64,000 nt of DNA, taken from positions 70,949 to 134,948 of the forward strand of contig NZ_JACHLI010000019.1 in assembly GCF_014204515.1 (NCBI RefSeq), given 5' to 3'. Both the position numbers and the translations under genes were made by a program. The stretch comes from Pseudomonas nitroreducens (GTDB lineage: Bacteria; Pseudomonadota; Gammaproteobacteria; Pseudomonadales; Pseudomonadaceae). Below, piece after piece: positions 36,288-43,322 of this stretch; the stretch's first letter is position 1, and every line of letters starts with the position of its first letter. The notes beneath the pieces are model-generated. The model had not been told where the DNA came from, ran no database searches, and saw only the letters and a list, made by a program, of their open reading frames with translations.

Positions 36288-37214
36288 ATGAAATTCACCC
36301 TGCGCCAGCTCGAAGTCTTCGTCGCCGTCGCCCAGCAGGAAAGCGTCTCCCGCGCGGCCGAGGCCCTGGCCATGTCGCAATCGGCCACCAGCACCTCCCT
36401 GGGTGAGCTGGAGCGGCAGTTCGACTGCAAGCTGTTCGACCGCTCCGGCAAGCGCCTCACCCTCAACGCCCTCGGCCGCCAGCTGCTGCCCCAGGCGGTA
36501 GCGCTGCTCGATCGCGGCAGCGAGATCGAGAACATGCTCAACGGCAAGAGCGCCTTCGGCTCACTGGACCTGGGCGCCACCCTGACCATCGGCAACTATC
36601 TGGCTACCCTGCTGATCGGCACCTTCATGCAGCGCCAGCCGGACTGCCGGGTGCGTCTGCACGTGCACAACACCGCCCACGTGGTGCAGCGCGTGGCCCA
36701 CTACGAGCTGGATCTGGGCCTGATCGAAGGCGACTGTCAGCACCCGGACATCGAAGTGCAGCCGTGGATGGAAGATGAACTGGTGGTGTTCTGCGCGCCG
36801 CAGCATCCGCTGGCCCGTGACGGCCGCGCGAGCCTGGAGCGGCTGACGGAGGAAGCGTGGATTTTGCGGGAACAGGGCTCGGGCACACGACTGACCTTCG
36901 ACCAGGCCATGCGTCACCACGTGGAGCCACTGAACGTGCGGCTGGAGCTGGAGCACACCGAGGCGATCAAACGCGCGGTGGAATCAGGACTGGGCATCGG
37001 CTGCATCTCGCGTCTGGCCCTGCGCGATGCCTTCCGCCGTGGCAGCCTGGTGCCGGTAGAAACTCCGGACCTGGACCTGCGGCGGCAGTTCTACTTCATC
37101 TGGCACCGGCAGAAGTACCAGACCGCGACCATGCGCGAGTTCCTCGAACTGTGCCGCAGCGAAACCGCCGGCGTGACGCGCAGCGACGATATCGTCCTGC
37201 CGATGATTCCCTGA
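36288..37214 (+). CDS. finR: LysR-family regulator FinR
   Basis: 308 residues. N-terminal helix-turn-helix LRQLEVFVAVAQQESVSRAAEALAMSQSATSTSLGELER (about 4-45); periplasmic-binding-like effector domain follows (about 90-300, LDLGATLTIGNYLATLLIG). Divergent position relative to fpr is that of FinR, which activates fpr under superoxide stress and affects sulfite reductase genes in pseudomonads. A REP pair follows its stop. Confidence 0.9.
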   Translation: MKFTLRQLEVFVAVAQQESVSRAAEALAMSQSATSTSLGELERQFDCKLFDRSGKRLTLNALGRQLLPQAVALLDRGSEIENMLNGKSAFGSLDLGATLTIGNYLATLLIGTFMQRQPDCRVRLHVHNTAHVVQRVAHYELDLGLIEGDCQHPDIEVQPWMEDELVVFCAPQHPLARDGRASLERLTEEAWILREQGSGTRLTFDQAMRHHVEPLNVRLELEHTEAIKRAVESGLGIGCISRLALRDAFRRGSLVPVETPDLDLRRQFYFIWHRQKYQTATMREFLELCRSETAGVTRSDDIVLPMIP

Positions 37215-37224
37215 GTCGGGCTTT

Positions 37225-37305
37225 TGTAGGAGCGAGCTTGCTCGCGAACAGTGCTACCCGGATATCACCGGCGCAAAGCGCTCGCGAGCAAGCTCGCTCC
37301 TACAG
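37225..37305. repeat. REP-type palindrome pair, GAGCGAGCTTGCTCGCGAA family
   Basis: GTAGGAGCGAGCTTGCTCGC and an inverted copy (CTCGCGAGCAAGCTCGCTCC) separated by about 30 bases, filling the gap between finR and dgkA 3' ends. Confidence 0.87.
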
Positions 37306-37308
37306 GAA

Positions 37309-37680
37309 TCAACCCAGCAGGATACCCGCCCAGGTCACGGTGATGATGGTCAGCGCCACGAACTGCGCGGCGCTGCCCATGTCCTTGGCATTCTTCGACA
37401 GCGGGTGGCGCTCCAGGGAAACCCGGTCCACCACCGCCTCGATGGCGGAGTTGAGCAGTTCGACGATCAGCGCCAGCAGGCACACGGCGATCATCAGCGC
37501 GCGCTCGCCACGGGTCACGTCGCAGAAGAACGCCAGCGGGATCAGGATGACGTTGATCAGCACCAGCTGGCGGAACGCCGCCTCGCCCTTGAAGGCGGCG
37601 GCGAAGCCGGCCAGGGAGTAGCCGGCGGCGTTGAGGATGCGTTTCAGGCCGGTCTGGCCCTTGAAGGGGGAAGCGGACAC
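37309..37680 (-). CDS. dgkA: diacylglycerol kinase DgkA
   Basis: 123 residues, three TM helices (about 35-52, 57-75, 98-120). The family motif ELLNSAIEAVVDRVSLERHPLSKNAKD holds the catalytic Glu and metal-binding residues. DgkA phosphorylates diacylglycerol released by membrane-derived glycan or lipid A phosphoethanolamine reactions. Its stop abuts the REP pair. Next upstream is erdR, the order known from PA3603-PA3604. Confidence 0.95.
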   Translation of the reverse strand: MSASPFKGQTGLKRILNAAGYSLAGFAAAFKGEAAFRQLVLINVILIPLAFFCDVTRGERALMIAVCLLALIVELLNSAIEAVVDRVSLERHPLSKNAKDMGSAAQFVALTIITVTWAGILLG

Positions 37681-37786
37681 GTGGGGATCTCACAGGCAAA
37701 GGTCGCGGCACTCTATACCAGCGATCGTCAAAAAGGGGTCAAGCCGGTTTCAGAATGTGACAACTCATGTCGAGGCTGTGACGCCC

Positions 37787-38437
37787 TCAGGCCCCCGGCA
37801 CCGACTCCATCTGCGCCAGCAGCAATGCTGCCTGTGTACGGGTACGCACGTTGAGCTTGCGGAAGATCGCGGTGACGTGGGCTTTCACCGTGGCCTCGGA
37901 AACGCTCAGCTCGAAGGCGATCTGCTTGTTCAGCAGGCCTTCGCAGACCATGGTCAGCACGCGGAACTGCTGGGGCGTGAGGCTGGCCAGGCCGGCGCTG
38001 GCGGCGCGGGTCTCTTCACTCATCTCGGTCACCGCGTCGACTTGCGGCGGCCACCAGACGTCGCCGTCGAGCACAGCGCGCACGGCCTGCTGCAGCACGC
38101 CCAGTTCGCTGGACTTGGGAATGAAACCACTGGCACCGAACTCGCGGGAGCGCTGCACCACGGCGGCGTCCTCCTGGGCCGAGACCATCACCACCGGAAT
38201 CTGCGGGTACTGCCCGCGCAGCAGCACCAGGCCGGAGAAGCCGTAGGCGCCAGGCATGTTCAGGTCCAGCAGCACCAGGTCCCAATCCGCCTTCTCGTTC
38301 AGGCGCGTCTCCAGCTCCGCGATACTCGCTGCCTCCGACAGTCGCGCCTCGGGGCCAAGACCGATGGTCAGGGCCTGGTGCAGGGCACTGCGGAACAGCG
38401 GGTGATCGTCAGCGATCAGGATCTCGTAAGAAGCCAT
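37787..38437 (-). CDS. erdR: NarL/LuxR-family response regulator ErdR
   Basis: 216 residues from ATG 38437 (AAGGAA about 6 bases before). Receiver: ILIADDHPLFRSAL, phospho-Asp in LVLLDLNMPGAYGF, Lys in IPKSSE. C-terminal LuxR-type HTH: LTPQQFRVLTMVCEGLLNKQIAFELSVSEATVKAHVTAIFRKL. Homologues control ethanol oxidation and acetate (acs) genes in Pseudomonas. No cognate kinase is adjacent. The symbol rests on synteny with dgkA and on sequence pattern. Confidence 0.85.
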   Translation of the reverse strand: MASYEILIADDHPLFRSALHQALTIGLGPEARLSEAASIAELETRLNEKADWDLVLLDLNMPGAYGFSGLVLLRGQYPQIPVVMVSAQEDAAVVQRSREFGASGFIPKSSELGVLQQAVRAVLDGDVWWPPQVDAVTEMSEETRAASAGLASLTPQQFRVLTMVCEGLLNKQIAFELSVSEATVKAHVTAIFRKLNVRTRTQAALLLAQMESVPGA

Positions 38438-38702
38438 GAATGTTCCTTGAAGGCCGCGCCGAAGTCCCGCCGTGGATAACAGCCAGACTTGCGCAGGAAA
38501 GGTCGGAGCACGGATAGAGCACTGCTCGTCGCATTGTACGCAAAGACCACCCCCGGTGTCCGCCGCGAATACATGGCCCGGCGGTACATACACAATGGCC
38601 TGCAAGCCACTGCCGGTGTGCCCGCGCGCAGTCCGCGCCCCTTTCCAAAGGCCCGCCGTTACGGCAGAGTTCCGCTTTTTTCCTGCCCGTTACGAGAACA
38701 AG

Positions 38703-39587
38703 ATGAAAAGCCACGCGCTGCGCGCCGATTTCCTGATGCTGTTCACCGCGATGATCTGGGGGGTCTCCTTCGTCGCGCAACGCCTCGGGATGGATGCCAT
38801 CGGCCCCTTCCTCTATACCGGCCTGCGCTTCACCCTCGGCGCCGTGGCGCTGCTGCCGCTGCTGGCCTGGTCGAGCAAGCGCGGCGCCCAGCCGTTCAAC
38901 CGCGGGCTGATCCTCGCCGGCCTGGCCATCGGCGCCGCCCTGACCGTGGGCATCAACCTGCAACAGGTCGGCCTGCTGTTCACCAGCGTCACCAACTCCG
39001 GCTTCATCACCGGCCTGTACGTGATCATCGTGCCGCTGCTCGGCCTGCTGATCGGCCACCGCGCCGGCACGGGCACCTGGCTGGGCGCGGCGTTCGCGGT
39101 GACCGGCATGGCCATGCTGAGCATCGGCCCGGATTTCCACGTCGCCTCCGGTGACTGGCTGCAATTGACCGGCGCCTTCGTCTGGGGCGGCCACGTGCTG
39201 CTGGTGGGCCTGTTCGCCAGCCGCTACGACCCGATCCGCCTGGCCTTCCTGCAGTTCGCCACCTGCGCGGTGGTGAGCATGATCCTCGCGGTGATATTCG
39301 AAGAGATCCACCTCGACGCGATCATCCAGGCCGGCCCTGCCCTGCTCTACGGCGGCCTGTTCGGCGTCGCCACCGGCTTCACCCTGCAGGTCATCGCGCA
39401 GAAGCACGCCATCGCCTCCCACGCGGCGATCATCCTCTCGCTGGAAGCGGTATTCGCCGCCATCGCCGGTGCCCTGTTCCTCGACGAAACCCTGCACCTG
39501 CGCGGCTACTTCGGCTGCGCGCTGATGCTCGCCGGCATGCTGGTGGCGCAGCTGTGGCCGAAGAAGGCCGAGGCCACGACGGCCTGA
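38703..39587 (+). CDS. EamA-family (DMT) transporter
   Basis: 294 residues with ten TM helices in two EamA repeats (about 8-138 and 150-288). Repeat signatures: FTAMIWGVSFVAQRLGMDAIGP and LTGAFVWGGHVLLVGLF, then AIILSLEAVFAAIAGALFLDETL. Such carriers export amino acids or other metabolites; the substrate is unknown. The 265 bases between erdR and this gene hold no recognised element, and the ATG at 38703 has no strong ribosome site. Confidence 0.87.
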   Translation: MKSHALRADFLMLFTAMIWGVSFVAQRLGMDAIGPFLYTGLRFTLGAVALLPLLAWSSKRGAQPFNRGLILAGLAIGAALTVGINLQQVGLLFTSVTNSGFITGLYVIIVPLLGLLIGHRAGTGTWLGAAFAVTGMAMLSIGPDFHVASGDWLQLTGAFVWGGHVLLVGLFASRYDPIRLAFLQFATCAVVSMILAVIFEEIHLDAIIQAGPALLYGGLFGVATGFTLQVIAQKHAIASHAAIILSLEAVFAAIAGALFLDETLHLRGYFGCALMLAGMLVAQLWPKKAEATTA

Positions 39588-39632
39588 GCCGGCTTACCGC
39601 TCCTGCACTCGAACGGCGTGCGTGCCGGCTGT

Positions 39633-39727
39633 CGTAGGAGCGGACTCCGTCCGCGATGGGTCGGCGTGATGCCATCGGGTCCGCCGGAGCGGCATTGAAT
39701 CAATCGCGGACGGAGTCCGCTCCTACG
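39633..39727. repeat. REP-type palindrome pair, GGAGCGGACTCCGTCCGCGA family
   Basis: GTAGGAGCGGACTCCGTCCG and, about 50 bases on, its inverted copy ATCGCGGACGGAGTCCGCTC. Second REP family of the window; also at 34817, 34997 and 63819. Confidence 0.86.
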
Positions 39728-39762
39728 TACGCTCCAACGCCGGCGTGTGCGTTTGTTTCGGG

Positions 39763-40479
39763 TCAGCGCCGGGTAAACGGCCGCAACGCCTGATGCGCCG
39801 GACTCTGCTCATTCAGCGGCTGCTGGCGCTTGGAGCCCAGGTAGCGTTCGCTGAACACGTCCAGGTAGGCATCCAGCGCATCGCCGGCGCGGCGGTCGCC
39901 GGCCAGGCCCAGGCACAGCGCGGCTACTTCGGCGGTGCACAGGTGCTCGTCGAACTTGGAGCGGCGCAGGCGATAGCGCGACAGCGCATCCGGAGTGATG
40001 CTCAGCACTGGGAAGCGCTCCAGGTACGGACTCTTGCGGAACATCTTGCGCGCCTCGTTCCAGGTGGCGTCGAGCAGGATGAACAGCGGCCGCTTGCCGT
40101 CCTGCGGCTCGACGGCGGTAACCACACGCTCGGGCTGGACGAACTCGCCGGGGAACACCACGTACGGCTGCCACTGCGGATCGTCGAGCAGCGCCAGCAG
40201 CGCCGAATCGACCTCGATGCGCGACCAGCCGAAGGCCCAGGTCTCGGGCACGGTCTCGGCGATCAGCCAGCCGGTGTTGCTGGGCTTGAGCGGTTCGGTG
40301 TCGAACATCACCAGGCACATCGCCGAGCGGGACTCGACCTGCGGGCGCAGGCTGCACATGCAGTAGTTCGGCCGCAGGCGGCAGCCAGGGCAGCGCGGCG
40401 AGCGCGAGCCACGGGCGAAGAACGGCTTGATGCAGCGGGCCAGGCGTTCATCGCGCAGGCGTGCGACGGCGTGGCTCAT
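39763..40479 (-). CDS. DTW-domain tRNA-uridine aminocarboxypropyltransferase (TapT/YfiP-like)
   Basis: 238 residues from ATG 40479. N-terminal Cys cluster CPGCRLRPNYCMCSL for zinc, then the family core LFILLDATWNEARKMFRKSPYL, which contains the D-A/T-W signature, and SRYRLRRSKFDEHLCTAEVAA. DTW proteins add the acp group from SAM to uridine in tRNA (position 47 in E. coli TapT). A longer start at 40611 is possible. Which uridine is modified here is unknown. Confidence 0.85.
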   Translation of the reverse strand: MSHAVARLRDERLARCIKPFFARGSRSPRCPGCRLRPNYCMCSLRPQVESRSAMCLVMFDTEPLKPSNTGWLIAETVPETWAFGWSRIEVDSALLALLDDPQWQPYVVFPGEFVQPERVVTAVEPQDGKRPLFILLDATWNEARKMFRKSPYLERFPVLSITPDALSRYRLRRSKFDEHLCTAEVAALCLGLAGDRRAGDALDAYLDVFSERYLGSKRQQPLNEQSPAHQALRPFTRR

Positions 40480-40617
40480 GCTGCGGCCACCGGGATGAAG
40501 GAAAGCGGACGGGACATCGAAGGCTCTGACAGGAGGTGTTTTGCGGACCGCCGATTGTACCAGAGCCGCCGCCCGCCTCCTTGCGAGCGGCCCGACGGCC
40601 TGCACAGGCACCGGCCG

Positions 40618-42315
40618 TCAGAAGCTGTGGTTCAGCGCCAGGCCGATGAAGTGGATCTGCTGCTGGTACTCCCCCTTGTAGTTGCCGCCGTTACCCGTAC
40701 AGCGCACGCCGCTGTCGACGTACAAGCCGCCAGCACCCGGCGCCCAGCCGGCCGGCGAGCAGCCGTCGGCGTAGTCCATCTTGCCGCTATCGAACTTGAC
40801 GAAGCTGTAGGCCAGGCCCACCGAGGTGTCCTTGGTGAAGTGGTAGTTGGCGCCCAGCGACAGCCATTTGCGGTTGGCGTCGGGGAAGGCCGGATGACGC
40901 AGGCCATCGCCGCCCACCGGGGTCTTGTCGTAGGCGATGCCGGTGCGCAGCATCAGGTCGTCGTTGTACTGGTAGTTCATGCCCAGCGAGACCTTGTAGG
41001 TGTTCTTCCAGTCCTGCTTGACATTGAGATCGCCCTCGGTAACGCCGTTGAAGTACGGGTAGCCCTCTACTTGGTCGATACCGATATCCACCGAGTCCAA
41101 CCGCGAGTGACGCGTCCAGGTCACGTCGGCCATCAGCGCGATCTTGTCGTTGAGCTGGTGGAAGCCGTTGATCGACAGGGATTCGGGCGTGTCGATGGTG
41201 ACCTTGGCCTTGGAGTTGGGATGCAGCCGGGTGGCGGCGAAGTTGCCGGGGTTGACCCACTGGTCCGGGTCGAACAGCTGCTGGATGGCATCCTTGGGCG
41301 GCAGCTCGATGATGCCCAGGTCCAGGCCGCCGCTGAGGTCGGTATCCGGCGACGGCACCGTGCCCTGCACGTCGGAGAAGCTCCACTTGGTCCTGCCTTC
41401 CAGTTCGTGCTTGATCCGCGAACGGTAGGCGATGCCGAAGCGCGTGCGCTCGGTGGGTTCCCACAGGTAGCCGAAGTTCCAGCCGTAGCCCCAGTCGTCG
41501 CCCTTGACGCGGAAGTAGCCGTCACCCTGGACGTTGTCGGAGAAGTTCTTCGCCACGCAATCGACGAAGGCGTCGCCGCTCTGGCCGTTACAACTGGTCA
41601 CTTCTTCCGGCACCTGCACGCCGTAGACCAGCGGGATCACCGCCTGGCCCAGGGGCGAGGCGGCCAGTTCGGTGACATCCTGGTTCTCCTTGACGAACTG
41701 CCCGGCCAGTTGCCGCGAGGCCCCCTTCACGTCGGCCGCGCCGCGCTGGATCGAGCGGATGTACTGCGCCGAGACGCCGAAGCCGACGCTGTGGTGCTCA
41801 TTCAGGCGAAAGGAAATGCTCGGGTTGAAGGTGACGGTCTCCAACGAGGCCGACTGGATACCGTAGCGACCGCTCCAGTCCTTCTCGTAGTCGAGCTTGG
41901 CGCCATAGGGCGTGAAGATGCCGAGGCCGATGTTGATGGTGTCGTTCACCTGATGGGAGAAGTAGAAGTTCGGCGCCGCGGCCGCGTCGGGCAGGTAGGA
42001 ACCGGCATCGCCGTCGCCTTCGCCGGTGCGGTTGCCGAAGACGTCGGTGGAGCCGTCGTCCTTGTATTCGCCCTTGGGCAACAGGATGGTGAGGCCACCG
42101 GTGACCTGGGTGCCGGGCAGGCGCGCCATGCCGGCGGGGTTGTAGAAGATGGTCGAGGCATCGGCCGCTTCGGCGCCGTTGGCATGGGCGGTGCCCTGGG
42201 CAGACACCGACTGGGAGCCGAAGTGGTAGCCGGACGCCAAGGCCTGTTGTGCGGGAACCGCGATCAGGCACCAGGAGCCCAGGGCTAGCGGCCAGGGGCG
42301 CAATACGCTTGTCAT
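40618..42315 (-). CDS. long FadL-family outer membrane protein
   Basis: 565 residues from ATG 42315, AGGAGAA about 5 bases before. Signal peptide about 1-28 (WCLIAVPAQQALAS). FadL hatch: GYHFGSQSVSAQGTAHANGAEAADASTIFYNPAGMARL; C-terminal Phe (LALNHSF). It is about 140 residues longer than the paralogue at 2156; much of the extra length is in extracellular-loop positions (residues about 190-260, with a Cys pair SCNGQSGDAFVDC). Probable import of fatty acids or hydrophobic compounds. In PAO1 the potABCD operon is in this neighbourhood instead. Confidence 0.9.
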   Translation of the reverse strand: MTSVLRPWPLALGSWCLIAVPAQQALASGYHFGSQSVSAQGTAHANGAEAADASTIFYNPAGMARLPGTQVTGGLTILLPKGEYKDDGSTDVFGNRTGEGDGDAGSYLPDAAAAPNFYFSHQVNDTINIGLGIFTPYGAKLDYEKDWSGRYGIQSASLETVTFNPSISFRLNEHHSVGFGVSAQYIRSIQRGAADVKGASRQLAGQFVKENQDVTELAASPLGQAVIPLVYGVQVPEEVTSCNGQSGDAFVDCVAKNFSDNVQGDGYFRVKGDDWGYGWNFGYLWEPTERTRFGIAYRSRIKHELEGRTKWSFSDVQGTVPSPDTDLSGGLDLGIIELPPKDAIQQLFDPDQWVNPGNFAATRLHPNSKAKVTIDTPESLSINGFHQLNDKIALMADVTWTRHSRLDSVDIGIDQVEGYPYFNGVTEGDLNVKQDWKNTYKVSLGMNYQYNDDLMLRTGIAYDKTPVGGDGLRHPAFPDANRKWLSLGANYHFTKDTSVGLAYSFVKFDSGKMDYADGCSPAGWAPGAGGLYVDSGVRCTGNGGNYKGEYQQQIHFIGLALNHSF

Positions 42316-42649
42316 TGTTCTTCTCCTGCGATGGGATGATTCGCCCGACGCATCGACAAGAGTCCGCCCTACCGCAGCAGCAGCAGCATGCAAATCGCAC
42401 CGCCTCGCGCGGCGGCTGGACCTCCCGATGGTCGACCCTCCCGCTTGGAGGGCAGAGGTTGTGACCGGAGAGTTGCGCCATCCTTCCCCCATCCTTTGAC
42501 GGGGTTGGCTGCCCGGCGGCGCAGTCTGGGGCCTGAGGTAACAGTTCCTCGGCATGCGGCCCGTTTTAAGGGACAATAGGCGGCTTGAATGACCGGCGAA
42601 CCCGGAAGGCTCGTCACGGTCGAATCGGCACCATTGTCAGGAGATGCCC
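42316..42649. other. 334-base divergent intergenic region, no gene
   Basis: Between the long fadL-like gene and the PA3611-like gene. Notable only for a CAG trinucleotide run (about 42376-42390) and CCTCCC/GGAGGG arms (42421-42461). No promoter of clear quality, RNA gene or reading frame with a ribosome site is seen. Confidence 0.6.
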
Positions 42650-43057
42650 ATGCTGCGCCTCACCGCCCTCGCCCTCTGCCTCGTTCTTCCCGTCGCGCAC
42701 GCCGCCTCGAAGAAGGACTTCCAACTGACCCAGACCCTGGAAAAGGTCGCCAAGGAAAGCAGCGAAGGCACCCCGCGCGCGATCAACGAGGACATCCTCG
42801 ACCAGGGTTACACCGTCGACGGCCCGCAGCTGATCAACCACCTGAGCGTGCGCGCCAGCCATGCCGAGCGCATGCGCGAGAACCCTGACAGCGTGCGCAG
42901 CCAGCTGGGCGACAGCGTCTGCAGCAACACCGCCTACCGCCAGTTGCTGGCCGAGGGCGCGATCCTCACTTACAGCTTCACCGAGTACAAGACCAACGCC
43001 CCGGTCGCCACCGAGCGCTTCGACGCTGGCAGCTGCAAGATCAAGCTGAAGAAGTAA
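42650..43057 (+). CDS. small secreted protein similar to PA3611
   Basis: 135 residues from ATG 42650, with AGGAG 6 bases upstream; an ATG at 42644 is too close to that site. Signal peptide about 1-19 (LTALALCLVLPVAHA). The mature protein has two Cys (SVCSNTAYR and GSCKIKL) likely forming a disulfide, and a helical N-terminal half. It matches the position and look of P. aeruginosa PA3611, a quorum-regulated periplasmic or secreted protein with solved structure and reported effect on host cells. Molecular function unclear. Confidence 0.8.
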   Translation: MLRLTALALCLVLPVAHAASKKDFQLTQTLEKVAKESSEGTPRAINEDILDQGYTVDGPQLINHLSVRASHAERMRENPDSVRSQLGDSVCSNTAYRQLLAEGAILTYSFTEYKTNAPVATERFDAGSCKIKLKK

Positions 43058-43066
43058 GCCGCCGCC

Positions 43067-43282
43067 ATGCTCGACAAGGAAATGCTGCTGAAGATCGCGC
43101 GTACGCCGATGCCCTTCGGCAAGTACCAGGGCCGCCTGCTGGTGGACCTGCCTGACGAGTACCTGCTGTGGTTCCACAAGAAGGGCCAGTTCCCGGCCGG
43201 CGAACTGGGCCGGCTGATGCAACTGACCCTGGAACTGAAGATCGACGGCCTGGACGAGCTGATCAGGCCGCTCAAGCGCTGA
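43067..43282 (+). CDS. DUF3820 family protein
   Basis: 71 residues: MPFGKYQGRLLVDLPDEYLLWF is the DUF3820 core, followed by FPAGELGRLMQLTLELKIDGL. Members look like small nucleic-acid-related proteins (the module is also fused to exonucleases), but no function is proven. The start is 9 bases after the PA3611-like stop, so they form one transcript. Confidence 0.83.
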   Translation: MLDKEMLLKIARTPMPFGKYQGRLLVDLPDEYLLWFHKKGQFPAGELGRLMQLTLELKIDGLDELIRPLKR

Positions 43283-43286
43283 AATC

Positions 43287-43314
43287 GGCGCAAGCACCTG
43301 CCGGTGATTGCGCC
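43287..43314. terminator. hairpin between convergent DUF3820 and phosphoketolase-like genes
   Basis: GGCGCAA (43287-43293) with TTGCGCC (43308-43314), continued inside by CACC/GGTG. No T run in either direction; terminator role is uncertain. Confidence 0.45.
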
Positions 43315-43322
43315 GGCGCCCG